A stretch of DNA of 64,000 nt from Candidatus Endolissoclinum faulkneri L2 (lineage in GTDB: Bacteria; Pseudomonadota; Alphaproteobacteria; Thalassobaculales; Thalassobaculaceae). Position numbers and translations under genes: made by a program. Positions 1 through 11,940 of the stretch are shown in pieces (position 1 is the first letter of the stretch; each line of letters begins with the position of its first letter). The stretch lies in NCBI RefSeq assembly GCF_000319385.1, contig NC_019566.1, positions 413,015 to 477,014 of the forward strand. Direction: 5' to 3'. Under the pieces are notes generated by a model. That model was not told the DNA's origin. It searched no databases and saw only the letters and a list, made by a program, of their open reading frames with translations.

Positions 1-1834
<1,834 letters not shown>

Positions 1835-1888
1835 GACACTTCCTCCGTTTACACTCTGAATAAAAGTTGAGACGTGCAATTTTAGCAA

Positions 1889-2338
1889 TATAGCCGGGGT
1901 TAACTTAACTTTAAATTTTTAAGTATCTCCCGGCGAACTAAGTGAGGATGTAAGAAAAAGGCAGAAAACTGTCAAGCGTGCTAGTGCGACGATTTAATAT
2001 TATGCTGTTTATGATTGAGATTAACCTTGAATATTCTTGCATTAGTTAATATATACAAACTGTTTCTTTGTTTTGATGAGCAAACTATATATAGTGAAAT
2101 GTTTTTTAGTTAAAAATATGACTAACAGTCAATAAAATATGCAAGTTTTTTTATTTATGTTGTTTTTTTTAAATAAGTTAAAATTAAATAAGTTAAAATA
2201 AGTTAATTTAATAAAAATAAGTTAATTTAATAGTTGATGGTTTTAGATGCTTATCCCTTAGAGCTGTTATTTAAATTACCTCGAATATATTTTTTATGAA
2301 TAAACAATGATAATAACATTCTCGATTGGTAATTTGTT
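1889..2338. other. Intergenic, groES upstream to prfB downstream
   Basis: Contains the groESL promoter (1947-1976) and then very AT-rich sequence without a plausible frame. At 2173-2225 the 8-mer ATAAGTTA occurs four times in 53 bp with irregular spacing, which looks like local slippage rather than a defined repeat family. No hairpin follows prfB. Confidence 0.6.
1947..1976 (-). promoter_or_regulatory. Probable sigma-32 type promoter of groES-groEL
   Basis: On the minus strand CTTG (1973-1976) is followed after 18 bases by CTTACAT (1948-1954). This is close to the alphaproteobacterial heat-shock pattern CTTG-N17/18-CYTATnT, with one mismatch. The same DNA also reads as a perfect sigma-70 -35 box TTGACA (1970-1975), 17 bases from a weak -10 (TACATC, 1947-1952). 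The leader to groES would be about 105 nt. No CIRCE operator was seen, which favours RpoH over HrcA control. Confidence 0.6.
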
Positions 2339-3446
2339 TTACTTTGTTCTGCCTATCGATGCTTCTAGGAAAGCGTCGATATCACCGTCTAGTACTGCAG
2401 AAGGATTACTGCTCTCTTCTCCGGTACGCAAGTCTTTGACCATTTGATATGGTTGTAAAACATAGGATCTGATTTGATGACCCCAGCCAATTTCTGACTT
2501 AGAAGCCTCAGTTGCGTGCGCTTCGTCCCCTCTGCGTTGTAGCTCAGCCTCGTATAAACGAGCGCGTAGCACATTCATTGCACTAGCGCGATTACGATGC
2601 TGTGACCGGTCGTTTTGACATTGTACGACTATGCCTGACGGGATATGGGTTATGCGAATCGCAGAATCTGTACGATTAACGTGCTGTCCTCCAGCACCGG
2701 AGGCACGATATGTATCTATCTTTAAGTCTTTGTCTTCGATGAAGATATTAATTGAATCATCCACTACAGGATAGACCCATACGCTGGAAAAACTGGTGTG
2801 ACGCCGTGCTTGACTGTCGTAAGGTGATATGCGGACTAAACGATGCACCCCGCTCTCGGTTTTCAGCCAACCATGAGCATTGTGGCCTAGTATCTTGATT
2901 GTAGCTGACTTCAGTCCTGTTTCTTCGCCTGGACTCTCTTCCAACCACTCGATTTTATAGCTTTTGCGCTCAGCCCAGCGGGTATACATACGTAACAAAG
3001 TATCGGCCCAGGATTGAGCTTCAGTTCCACCAGCGCCAGCATGAACTTCTAAATAGCAGTCACATTGATCATTTTCTCCAGAAAGCATGGTAGAAATACA
3101 CATTTTTTGGGCTTTGACGAGAATTAACTCTAATTCACCTCTTGCTTCTGCAAGAGTATTTGTATCGTCTTCGGATTTGCCTAATGATAACAATATAGTT
3201 GCATCTTCAAATGCCTCTTCAAGCGCTTTCATATCTTTCATTTGTTTCTTCAGATGATTGCGCTCCTGCATTAGTTTTTGCGCTTGTTCTGGGTTTTTCC
3301 AAAAGTTTTCTTTCTGGGTTAAAGAATCAAGCCTGCATATGCGCGTTGATATAACCGCACAGTCAAACATGCCTCCTCAGCAGCTTAATTGACTGCTTGA
3401 TTTCCTCAAGGATTTCGGTAGTATCTATGTGCAACGTGTTCTCCAT
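2339..3446 (-). CDS. prfB: Peptide chain release factor 2, expressed by programmed +1 frameshift
   Basis: RF2 ends translation at UGA and UAA on the ribosome. The main frame carries the GGQ peptidyl-hydrolysis motif in SGAGGQHVNRTDSA, the SPY tripeptide in the stop-recognition position, and the C-terminus VLDGDIDAFLEASIG. Its own first ATG gives an N-truncated protein. The true start is the ATG at 3444-3446: 27 codons (MENTLHIDTTEILEEIKQ... LLRRHV) run into an in-frame TGA at 3363-3365. Moving +1 on GTT TGA C continues as DCAVISTRICRLDSL, restoring a 368-residue protein, the usual RF2 length. AGGAGG (3372-3377) sits three bases before the slip codon, exactly as in E. coli prfB. Coding is join(3366..3446, 2339..3364). 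RF2 therefore still appears to autoregulate through its own UGA. It lies downstream of mrcA with a 59-bp gap. Confidence 0.95.
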
Positions 3447-3504
3447 ATTCAGAAAGAATTTATCAACATCTAAATAGTGATCAAAAAATAATATTCAAAA
3501 TTCT

Positions 3505-5970
3505 TTAATAAATACCTGATCCGTTTCCGACAATAGGGGCTGCTGTAGGCTCTGTGTTTTTTGGGTTTGCGGGGAAAATTATACTTTGGTCATTGTCGAT
3601 TATGAGATTATCGCCTGTTGGCTCAGTGCCTGGTTTGAAAGCTTCCAGAATAGCATCAGGAGCACTCGAATTAACGCGTCGACCACTGTTTGCATCAATC
3701 CAAACCATACGTACTGTTGGCGGGATACGAAATTCAGGCGTTGTCACGTCATTCAAAGCACTTTCCATAAATAACTTGAAAATTGGCGCGGCTACACTAG
3801 CGCCTGTATCGTTAATACCAAGAGTACGCGGATGGTCAAATCCTACAAAAACTCCAACAGCAAGATCGGGGGAAAAACCTATAAACCAAGTATCTAAGTT
3901 ATTGTTAGTAGTACCAGTTTTGCCAGCAAGGGTTTTGCCTAAACTAGAAATGGAAATGCCGGTACCGCGCTGAATCACTCCTCTTAGCATAGAAACTATT
4001 TGATAGGCAGAGGCTGGATCTATAATCTGTTCGCGATTATCATGTATCTCTGGAGGTGGACCGCCGTTCCAAGTTTTTGCGTTACATCCCTCGCATAGAC
4101 GTTTATCGTATCGATAGATCACCTTACCGTGACGATTAACTATTAGATTAAATAGCGATGATTTAATTCTCTTGCCGCCATTAACGAACATCGAATAAGC
4201 GGTTGTTATGCGTAATAATGTAGTTTCAGCGGCACCAAGGGCAAACGATAAGTGTGGTTCCATATGCTCTACTACATCAAAAAGCTTGGCGTAGTTGACA
4301 ACTTTATCCATTCCTATGCTTTGAGCAAGACGAATTGTCATTAAATTTCGGGACTTCTCGATACCAAGTCTAATTGGTGTTAGTCCATGGAATCTGGCGT
4401 ATTCATAAGATTTGTTTGAGTAGTTAGATGGTTTCCATTTTGGAAGTTTTGATCCTTGGTCAAGCACTAAGGGTGCGTCTAATGACCTGGTTGCAGGTGT
4501 GTAACCGTTATCTAACGCTGCCAAGTAAACAAATGGCTTAAAAGAGGATCCAGGTTGTCGCCAAGCTTGTGTGGCTCTATTAAATTTGCTTATTTTCGAA
4601 CTGTATCCTCCGCTCATAGCGAGCACTTTGCCAGTATGCGGATCCATTGCTAAAATTGCACCCTCCACATCTGGAATTTGGCGCAAAGCTACTGTTGGCT
4701 TAGTATAAGTTTTGCCTTGACTATTTTTCTTAACAGTCTCTACTGCCACTACGTCTCCAATAGAAAGTACTTCGTGAACAAATTTAGGAACTATTCCGAA
4801 ACGTTGATCCTTTAACCTTTTACGTGCCCATTTCATCTCTAAATATGGCATCGTGGCAAAAGATCCATCAGCAAAACCGATGGTGGCAGTACTAGCATTT
4901 ACTTTCATTACAACACCTAGGCGCCAAAAACCTATTCCAGCAGGTTGTTTAATTTTAGCAAGTCTGTCTTTCCATCCTGGAGCAATGTTAATTTGCGCTA
5001 TAGGACTACGCCAGCCGTGCCGCTGATCATACTTGATTAATCCATCATGCAATGCTTTATCGGCTATACGCTGTAACTTAGGATCGAGTGTTGTAAAAAC
5101 TGACATTCCTCCCTCATACAAACACTTTTCTCCGTATTTATCTAGTAATATACGATGAACTTCATCAGCAAAATAATCAGCGTTAGTTTCATCTCTAGTG
5201 AATGGGCTGGATACAATTAATGGCTTTTTCATTACTTCTTGAGCTTGAGAATGATCAATAAAATTATTTTTTTCCATCTGTTTAATTACCCAATTACGAC
5301 GAGCTATAGCAGCATCATGCTTGCGAGTTGGGTGGTAGTTATTTGGTGCTTTTGGTAGAGCTGCTAAGTAAGCAGTTTCGGCAAAGGTAAGATCCGCTAA
5401 TGGCTTATTAAAATAATTTAAAGCAGCTGCGGCCACGCCATAAGAACCCAAACCGAGATATATATCATTCAAGTATAGCTCAAGGATGCGGTTTTTGCTC
5501 AGTGCGTGTTCAATACGAAAAGATAAGATTGCTTCTTTGATTTTGCGTTTGATTGAGGCTTCATTAGTAAGTAGGAAATTTTTAGCTACTTGTTGTGTGA
5601 TGGTTGATGCTCCTATCAGACGACGACATGTACCATAATTTTTTAGATTGATGAAGCTAGCGGAGATAAGGCTAAAAAAGTCAACGCCAAAGTGTTTGTA
5701 AAAATTTTTATCTTCAGCAGCTAGAAAAGCATTAATTACGCGTTTAGGAACTACTTCTATAGGAACGAATATTCTTTTATTGCGAGCAAATTCAACTAAT
5801 AAACTACCATCGTTTGCGTGAACGCGAGTAAGAACCGCTGGTTCGTAATCGACGAGAAATTTATAGTCTGGCAGGCCGCTACTGAGATAATAAAGCAAAT
5901 ACAGTAAAGCCACAATACCACCAATTATTACAACTAGAGTAAAAGCAAATAATCTGAATAGCCAGCGCAA
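3505..5970 (-). CDS. mrcA: Penicillin-binding protein 1A (bifunctional peptidoglycan synthase)
   Basis: A class A PBP that polymerises lipid II and cross-links peptidoglycan at the outer face of the inner membrane. The 821 residues comprise one N-terminal membrane segment (about 5-30), a GT51 transglycosylase domain with catalytic Glu86 in AAEDKNFYKHFG, a central OB-like insert, and a transpeptidase domain with active Ser475 in PGSSFK, an SRN motif, and KTGT (LAGKTGTTNN). Length is normal. The start is TTG at 5968-5970 with AGAGGA about 9 bases upstream; no in-frame ATG fits. prfB follows on the same strand. In many alphaproteobacteria amiC, mrcA and prfB are contiguous; here amiC lies about 6 kb away with plus-strand genes between. 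Confidence 0.96.
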   Translation of the reverse strand: MRWLFRLFAFTLVVIIGGIVALLYLLYYLSSGLPDYKFLVDYEPAVLTRVHANDGSLLVEFARNKRIFVPIEVVPKRVINAFLAAEDKNFYKHFGVDFFSLISASFINLKNYGTCRRLIGASTITQQVAKNFLLTNEASIKRKIKEAILSFRIEHALSKNRILELYLNDIYLGLGSYGVAAAALNYFNKPLADLTFAETAYLAALPKAPNNYHPTRKHDAAIARRNWVIKQMEKNNFIDHSQAQEVMKKPLIVSSPFTRDETNADYFADEVHRILLDKYGEKCLYEGGMSVFTTLDPKLQRIADKALHDGLIKYDQRHGWRSPIAQINIAPGWKDRLAKIKQPAGIGFWRLGVVMKVNASTATIGFADGSFATMPYLEMKWARKRLKDQRFGIVPKFVHEVLSIGDVVAVETVKKNSQGKTYTKPTVALRQIPDVEGAILAMDPHTGKVLAMSGGYSSKISKFNRATQAWRQPGSSFKPFVYLAALDNGYTPATRSLDAPLVLDQGSKLPKWKPSNYSNKSYEYARFHGLTPIRLGIEKSRNLMTIRLAQSIGMDKVVNYAKLFDVVEHMEPHLSFALGAAETTLLRITTAYSMFVNGGKRIKSSLFNLIVNRHGKVIYRYDKRLCEGCNAKTWNGGPPPEIHDNREQIIDPASAYQIVSMLRGVIQRGTGISISSLGKTLAGKTGTTNNNLDTWFIGFSPDLAVGVFVGFDHPRTLGINDTGASVAAPIFKLFMESALNDVTTPEFRIPPTVRMVWIDANSGRRVNSSAPDAILEAFKPGTEPTGDNLIIDNDQSIIFPANPKNTEPTAAPIVGNGSGIY

Positions 5971-7050
5971 AATAATTCCTCTGAAATATCATCCTTAAGA
6001 CATTAAAATAATGCAAAAAACTTCTTAAATTTTAAGGGAAATACAATATAAATTTCGTTACAAGTGAAAGTAAATAAAATAAAAAATTTTTATTATTTGT
6101 ATAATAAGAAGATTTTATGTCTTTAATGCTAACAAATATGGTTTAACGCCATCAGGCAGATGATAAAGTACCTCATAAAGTAATATTATTATATCGCGTA
6201 TTTTATGTTCTGAAGCTTAATTTTGGTAATTAACTAATATTTTATCAAAGCTACGTTTGAGAGATTTTTCCTGATTATACTAAAATATATCATCAATAAA
6301 AGTTTTCTTGGTACTTTAAGTATCAGTGAAAACTACTCAAGTAAACATTAGCTTAAAAAAAAATTATGCTTGATAGTCAAAGGAAGCTTATTCGTTGCTT
6401 AAAATATAAAGCTAGATTATTTTTACTAAATAAGCTTGTAAGCATAACAAATTGATCAGATGTAACCTATCAAAAAAAAGAACAAGTAATTTTAGACTGA
6501 CTATTAGATCAAATTAATACTAGGAGAAACATCTCCGTAATTTACTACCTTGGTGTGATTGATTATTCGAACTTCATTAAAAATGATTAAATCTCTGACT
6601 TTACCTAAGAGGACTGAATTATTATATTATAATATAAAGTTTATACTGTATAGAAAAGAACACAAATTTTAAGAGACTGCTAGTCCAATTTTTAAATTTC
6701 TTCTAAAAATATTCAGTATTGTCTTATGCTTACTAAAGTACTAAATAACCCTGGTTAGGTATAAGATCATTATAGACTACGCATAGGTGTTTATATTGGA
6801 AGATTAAGCATACCTAGCTTTGTATTTTACATTTTATCGTACTTGGTTCACTAGTTTTGTGCACTATAATTACGTACCCAATCAAACCATAAAAGCAAAC
6901 ACGCATGAGATCATTTAGCATACTCGCTTGGCAGTGGTATAACCAAAAAATTTAAATTATTGCCTTTGCTAGATACTTTTTAAGTGGATTTCGGTGGTTT
7001 TAGTTGAAAGATTTTTGTTCACAGCTTCTAAGTTAAATATTGAGAATTCA
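5971..7050. other. Intergenic, divergent mrcA / rpsD
   Basis: About 1.1 kb of AT-rich sequence with no gene-like frame. The only element I can support is the probable rpsD promoter near 6843-6870 and the long leader that follows. A frame running into rpsD from 6994 is an upstream extension of that gene, not a separate one. Confidence 0.5.
6843..6870 (+). promoter_or_regulatory. Probable sigma-70 promoter of rpsD
   Basis: A consensus -10 box TATAAT (6865-6870) lies 16 bases after TTGGTT (6843-6848). Initiation would give a leader of roughly 175 nt before the S4 start codon. That is long for this genome and long enough to hold an S4 autoregulatory structure, though I could not identify one. 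Confidence 0.45.
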
Positions 7051-7665
7051 ATGGCCAAACGTGCTTCTACAAAACATAAAATTGATCGGCGATTAGGCTT
7101 AAATCTTTGGGGAAGGCCTAAGTCTCCATTTAACGATCGTGGATACGGACCCGGTCAGCATGGTCAGGGTCGTCGTAAGCCAACTGATTACGGTGTGCAG
7201 CTTATGGCTAAACAGAAACTTAAAGGCTATTATGGCAATATAGGTGAGAAACAGTTTCGTAGATATCATGCTGAAGCTGTTCGTCGTAAAGGAGGTACTG
7301 ATGAAAACTTAATAGGTATTTTAGAGAGCCGCTTGGATGCTGTAATTTATCGTATGAAATTTGTTTCAACTGTTTTTGCTGCTCGCCAACTAGTCAATCA
7401 CGGGCATGTCAATGTTAACGGTAGACGTGTAAATATTCCATCTTACTTAGTACGTGAAGGCGACAAGGTGGAGATAAAAAAAAGCTCTCGTGAGCTACTT
7501 GTGATTTTAAATGGTATACAGTCAAGCGAACGAGATGTACCAGCATATTTAGATGTTGATCATAGTAAAATGACCGGCACTCTCATTAGCATCCCAAAAC
7601 TAGAGGAAGTACCATATCCAGTTCAGATGGAGCCAAATTTAGTAGTTGAATTTTATTCACGCTAA
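7051..7665 (+). CDS. rpsD: 30S ribosomal protein S4
   Basis: Primary 16S rRNA binding protein of the small subunit, needed for 30S assembly and decoding accuracy. The 204-residue protein [16 protein letters not shown]... carries the GPGQHGQ block, the S4 RNA-binding domain (about residues 95-155, [14 protein letters not shown] ... [13 protein letters not shown]) and ends ..VVEFYSR as is usual for S4. The frame extends to 6994, but the ATG at 7051 matches the conserved N-terminus; the ribosome binding site is weak (TGAGA). It stands alone, with a hairpin about 70 bp downstream as a possible terminator. Confidence 0.97.
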   Translation: MAKRASTKHKIDRRLGLNLWGRPKSPFNDRGYGPGQHGQGRRKPTDYGVQLMAKQKLKGYYGNIGEKQFRRYHAEAVRRKGGTDENLIGILESRLDAVIYRMKFVSTVFAARQLVNHGHVNVNGRRVNIPSYLVREGDKVEIKKSSRELLVILNGIQSSERDVPAYLDVDHSKMTGTLISIPKLEEVPYPVQMEPNLVVEFYSR

Positions 7666-7735
7666 TTGTTATGTTTTTATATTATTCAGCGTTGTTCTTT
7701 TTACCAAAATACTGTTATCCAAAATTACTTTGAAC

Positions 7736-7760
7736 AACCCCTCTTTGGGTAGAAGGGGTT
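7736..7760 (+). terminator. Hairpin after rpsD, possible terminator
   Basis: AACCCCT (7736-7742) and AGGGGTT (7754-7760) form a 7-bp GC-containing stem with an 11-base loop, 70 bp after the rpsD stop. The bases that follow are TTACTTAC, not a true U-tract, so the assignment rests mainly on stem and position. Confidence 0.45.
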
Positions 7761-8057
7761 TACTTACAGATGAGCAGACTAAGTATTTTATTATTTTATT
7801 GAAGACTATGCAAGTGTAAATTCAAAATTTACTTTTCTATTCTTCTACTAGAATCGTAATTTCTTATTAATTAAACATTGGATATTCTACAAAATATTAC
7901 TTGCTGTGAAAACTATCAATTTGACGAAAGTATTCTTGTTATTAATCTTAATGTATTAGGAATGAGCTATTTAATTATTGAAATGTTTTTCCACGGAGAA
8001 AATGTATATATTTGGAATATACAGAGACTTTGGCAATGCAGCACAAAAATTGTAAAA

Positions 8058-8095
8058 TAGCTACTGAGGAGTAGTTTAATTTCCCTCAGTAGCTA
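8058..8095. repeat. Perfect 12-bp inverted repeat (hairpin)
   Basis: TAGCTACTGAGG (8058-8069) pairs perfectly with CCTCAGTAGCTA (8084-8095) around a 14-base loop. A T-rich run follows only when read on the minus strand (TTTTACAATTTTT). No minus-strand gene lies nearby, so this may be the terminator of a gene that is gone. Confidence 0.7.
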
Positions 8096-8670
8096 AAAGC
8101 AATTATCGACATGTCAGCGATTTTTTATTCTCATAGAAGAGTTTATTTAAATATTATCGTGCATTTGTGTATTTTTATGCCGTTAGTCTGTTTTAGCGAA
8201 CTAACATTAATACTAATAAATAGCACAATATTGTAATATTTAAAGAAAACAAAAATAAACTAATAGTATGTACTAATTAAGGTTTCTATGATCGTAACTA
8301 AGTTGAACAATCAGTAAATTTATTAGCTTTTACGTTTATAGATTTTAGTCCTATAAAAATAAAAAGATGCGTTAATATCAGTTTAAATCTTAAAAAAACA
8401 GCTTAGATTTTTTAGACATGTAAATTTTTTATTAAAGCCTATTACTTTGTTTAAAGTAGAACTATTTATTCTACCAATAGCTATAAAAATAGCTGTTGCT
8501 TTATGTTATTTCGAATTAAGGCATTTATGCACATAGTCGCAACTTCTATTTTACTATTTTAATGTAGTAGTGATTATAGTAAATAATCACATTATTTTTA
8601 GAAAACCAAAGATTTTCCTAAAGTTATTTGGTTATTGCGTTTAATCAAATGAAAATAAGTGTATATTTTT

Positions 8671-9966
8671 ATGATTTGTTCATCTAGTACATATAAATCT
8701 TCTTCTTACAAGGTAAAGACTTTTGGTTGTCGTCTGAATGCTCATGAGTCTGAAATAATCATAAAACATTTACAAGAATCTGGCGCTAGTAACACTATTG
8801 TAATTAACACTTGCGCAGTAACTGCGGAAGCTGAGCGGCGTTCACGCCAAGCAATTCGCCGTATAGTTCGGGAAAATCCTGGAACTAATATAGTTGTTAC
8901 CGGTTGTGCTGCTCAGATCAACCAAGACAATTATGCTGCAATCCCCGGAGTTACTAGAGTGGTTGGTAATGAGGAAAAGCTACGGCCGGAAACATGGAAT
9001 GCTCAGGATATTATTGATAAGCCAAAGGTATTAGTTAATGATATCATGATGGTGCGTAATACGGCTACTCACTTGGTTACTACATCTCAAGGACGCGAGC
9101 GTGCTATTGTTCAAGTTCAGCAAGGCTGTGACCATCGTTGTACTTTTTGTGTTATACCATTTGGTCGTGGCAATAGCCGTTCAGTACCAATGGAAGTGGT
9201 TGTTAAACAAGTCCGCTCCTTAGTAGCGGCTGGTTATCTTGAGATTGTGTTAAGTGGGATCGATATAACCTCTTATGGAGGAGATTTGCCAGGTAATCCT
9301 TCGTTGGGAAGGATGGTGCGAAGATTACTTGCGATGGTTCCAGAGCTCCCGCGTTTGCGATTGTCATCTGTTGATCCTGTCGAACTAGACGATGATATAT
9401 GGCGCTTATTGGAAAATGAGCAAAGGTTTATGCCTCACTTACATTTGAGCTTGCAATCTGGAGACGATATGATGCTTAAACGAATGAAACGTCGTCACTT
9501 AAGTGAAGACGTAATTCGTCTGGTTAATTATGCTCGTGCTTTACGTCCCGAGATAGCTTTTGGCGCTGATATAATTGCGGGATTCCCAACAGAGACGGAA
9601 CAAATGCACACGAATACGGTTAACATGTTACTGGATCTTGGGCTGCAATATGTTCATATATTTCCATACTCCCCTCGGCCTGGCACACCAGCCACTTACA
9701 TGCCAAAGATTCATGATGATACCCGCAAGTCGCGTGCTGCAGAACTTAGAATTATCGGTGCTGATAATCTGGTACGTTGGCTTGATACTCGTGTAGGGAG
9801 CATTGATCGGGTACTGGTTGAGCGTGACAGTGTGGGTCATGGCGAAAGTTTTGCGAAAATTAGAGTAGCTGGTGGAGCAGTTGCAGGTGAAATTGTTAAG
9901 ATCATAGTTACTGGTCGCGATGTTACTACCCTAATAGGAGAGAGAACTATCGAAACCGATAAATAA
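8671..9966 (+). CDS. mtaB: tRNA t6A37 methylthiotransferase MtaB
   Basis: Radical SAM methylthiotransferase that converts t6A to ms2t6A at position 37 of ANN-decoding tRNAs. The order is an N-terminal MTTase domain (KTFGCRLNAHESE and NTCAVTAEAERRSRQAIR, whose cysteines hold the second iron-sulfur cluster), a radical SAM domain with Cys153, Cys157 and Cys160 in CDHRCTFC, and a C-terminal TRAM-like domain. The RSRQAIR segment and overall length (431 aa) favour MtaB over MiaB and RimO. I start at the ATG at 8671; a GTG at 8659 is an in-frame alternative four codons earlier, and neither has a strong ribosome binding site. ftsY follows 38 bp downstream, a common alphaproteobacterial pairing. Confidence 0.93.
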   Translation: MICSSSTYKSSSYKVKTFGCRLNAHESEIIIKHLQESGASNTIVINTCAVTAEAERRSRQAIRRIVRENPGTNIVVTGCAAQINQDNYAAIPGVTRVVGNEEKLRPETWNAQDIIDKPKVLVNDIMMVRNTATHLVTTSQGRERAIVQVQQGCDHRCTFCVIPFGRGNSRSVPMEVVVKQVRSLVAAGYLEIVLSGIDITSYGGDLPGNPSLGRMVRRLLAMVPELPRLRLSSVDPVELDDDIWRLLENEQRFMPHLHLSLQSGDDMMLKRMKRRHLSEDVIRLVNYARALRPEIAFGADIIAGFPTETEQMHTNTVNMLLDLGLQYVHIFPYSPRPGTPATYMPKIHDDTRKSRAAELRIIGADNLVRWLDTRVGSIDRVLVERDSVGHGESFAKIRVAGGAVAGEIVKIIVTGRDVTTLIGERTIETDK

Positions 9967-10004
9967 AACTTAACTATAAAAGCTAAAATTAGTGAGACTT
10001 CTTT

Positions 10005-10952
10005 ATGATCCAATACAAAAGTTCCAATTCATCTTCTAAAGGCTGGTTTACTCGGTTGCGCACTGGATTATCTAAATCTTCTAAGCTTCTTATAGATGGT
10101 ATTGGTGAGCTGTTTACTAAGCGTAAGCTTGACGAGGCTAGTCTAAAAGAGCTTGAGGAGCTGTTAATAACAGCTGATCTTGGGGTTGAGACAGCTGTAA
10201 AGCTCACTGCCAGTTTAGCTTGTAAGAAATTTAAAAATGATGTAACTAGCGCAGAGATTCGTATCGCTTTCGCTGACGATATTGTTGAGATCCTAGATCC
10301 AGTTGCTCAGCCTCTAAGACCATTTGGGCATAAGCCATTTGTTATTTTAGCGGTTGGAGTAAATGGTTCAGGAAAAACTACTACCCTTGGTAAATTAGCA
10401 TGTCAATGGACTAGTGAAGGCATGTCGGTAATGTTGGCAGCATGTGATACTTTTCGCGCTGCTGCTGTCGATCAGCTTAAGATTTGGGGTGAGCGTGCTC
10501 AAGTACCTGTGCTCGCCAAGCCGTACGGCTCTGATGCAGCAGCTTTAGCATTTGATGCTTTGGCAAAAGCTAAAGCTGCTGCTAGTGATGTGCTTATGAT
10601 TGATACCGCTGGTAGATTACAAAATAAAAACCAACTTATGGAAGAATTGGCTAAATTAATTAGAGTGATTAAAAAACAAGACGATACTGCTCCACATGCA
10701 ACAGTACTAGTATTGGACGGAACAGTTGGTCAAAACGCTCATGCTCAAGTAAAGGCATTTAGAGAAATGGTCAATGTAACGGGTCTTATAATTACAAAAC
10801 TTGATGGTTCTTCACGCGGTGGCGTGGTTGTATCGTTAGCACAAAGTATTGGTTTACCCATGCACGCAGTCGGTGTTGGCGAAGGAGAAGATGATTTACG
10901 CTCATTTGATGCCCGATTATTCGCAAATTCTTTGATGGGTATTTCAGAGTAA
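10005..10952 (+). CDS. ftsY: Signal recognition particle receptor FtsY
   Basis: Membrane-associated SRP receptor GTPase that delivers ribosomes carrying membrane proteins to SecYEG. The 315-residue protein has a short acidic-poor A region, an N domain (about 20-100, LKELEELLITADLGVETA) and a G domain with P-loop GVNGSGKT (118-125), DTFRAAAVDQL, DTAGRL and TKLDGSSRGG. The A domain is short, as in many alphaproteobacteria. The start ATG at 10005 fits the frame. Transcribed with mtaB. A 1-kb gap follows where relatives often carry further membrane-protein genes. Confidence 0.96.
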   Translation: MIQYKSSNSSSKGWFTRLRTGLSKSSKLLIDGIGELFTKRKLDEASLKELEELLITADLGVETAVKLTASLACKKFKNDVTSAEIRIAFADDIVEILDPVAQPLRPFGHKPFVILAVGVNGSGKTTTLGKLACQWTSEGMSVMLAACDTFRAAAVDQLKIWGERAQVPVLAKPYGSDAAALAFDALAKAKAAASDVLMIDTAGRLQNKNQLMEELAKLIRVIKKQDDTAPHATVLVLDGTVGQNAHAQVKAFREMVNVTGLIITKLDGSSRGGVVVSLAQSIGLPMHAVGVGEGEDDLRSFDARLFANSLMGISE

Positions 10953-11940
10953 AATTTATCAAGTTAGTAATTAGGAAGGAAGAGATATTTGAGATAGATT
11001 TTCTCTTAGGGGGTATCTGGACAATCATAAATATAACAGATAATACCTTAAGGATATTTAAACAACAACAGGCATAATCAACGGTAAATTTGTCAAATTT
11101 AGATTTGTAAGATTTTAGTATTGTTTGGATTTATAGTTTAAAGAGTTTTCTATATTTAAAACATGCGTATAGTATGTTTTTTTATTTTTCTTAAAATGTT
11201 TTACATTTTTTATTCTTGAAAAAAACTTATCAGTTTTCTTTCAAACATATAGAAAGTGCTCGTACAAGATTGTCAGTTAAGAGTATTTTACTGATTTTGC
11301 ATTCGATATATTAATCAGCAGATATAAAAATTTTTATTTTTAAAATGAAATTTGAGTAATACTATTTTAATTACCTTATTTTAGATGATATTGTTACTTT
11401 AATTTGTAATTATTTATTTTCATTTAGATGTTTATAGATTGGTAGTTGTCGATATTATCTTTCATATATTTAAGTAAGATATTCGCACAAGGATTAAGCT
11501 ATTAATTTTTGATGTTATAATTTACTTTGTAAATTGATATTGCAATCAGTTTGTTTTTTTTAATTAATCTGGTAATTAAGATCGAAAATCATCCCATTAT
11601 CTAGGATTTAATCATTAAATAATTTAATAATTTTTACTATTATGCCCGAAAATACGATTTCCTTTTTTTTGGAAAACTCGTACCGTTTTATTATCTTAAC
11701 TAAAAACTTTTCTCAGAAAATTACTTTTCATTGCGTTATAGTTTATGTTTTCTAATTGAAGATGTTTCAAAAAGACTTAAAGTAAAGGATCTATAAGTCT
11801 TTTTGAAGAAGATTAAATATTAGCAAATGAGCTTAACGTGTATTATTTGTTATGGATCTTTATGAAAGGTTAATGATTCTTAAAACGAGAAGTTAAGTAA
11901 AAAATTATTGTATCATTTTCTAATTACCGGAATGTTGATT
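10953..11940. other. Intergenic, convergent ftsY / amiC
   Basis: Nearly 1 kb, extremely AT-rich, no gene-like frame. It contains one perfect hairpin (11766-11807) placed between the two convergent genes. Nothing else recognised. Confidence 0.5.
11766..11807. terminator. Perfect 14-bp inverted repeat between convergent genes
   Basis: TTCAAAAAGACTTA (11766-11779) and TAAGTCTTTTTGAA (11794-11807) pair perfectly with a 14-base loop. It lies about 135 bp past the amiC stop and 815 bp past ftsY. The internal A5/T5 blocks give a run of U within the 3' arm in either direction, so it could act as a bidirectional terminator. Confidence 0.55.

Larger units (their letters stand above)
7666..8670. other. 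Intergenic, rpsD to mtaB, with a 12-bp perfect hairpin
   Basis: About 1 kb without a credible gene; a 60-codon frame at 7878-8060 has no recognisable features or ribosome binding site. The hairpins at 7736-7760 and 8058-8095 are the only structured elements. In relatives mtaB is often preceded by dapF; I could not recognise any of it here. Confidence 0.5.

Noticed and set aside
2700-2830. SPY instead of SPF in RF2 as a sign of altered stop-codon reading
   Set aside because: SPY is, as I recall, common in alphaproteobacterial RF2, and genes in the window end normally at TAA, TAG and TGA.
7878-8060. 60-codon plus-strand frame after rpsD
   Set aside because: Very AT-rich, no ribosome binding site, no recognisable motif; consistent with a chance open frame.
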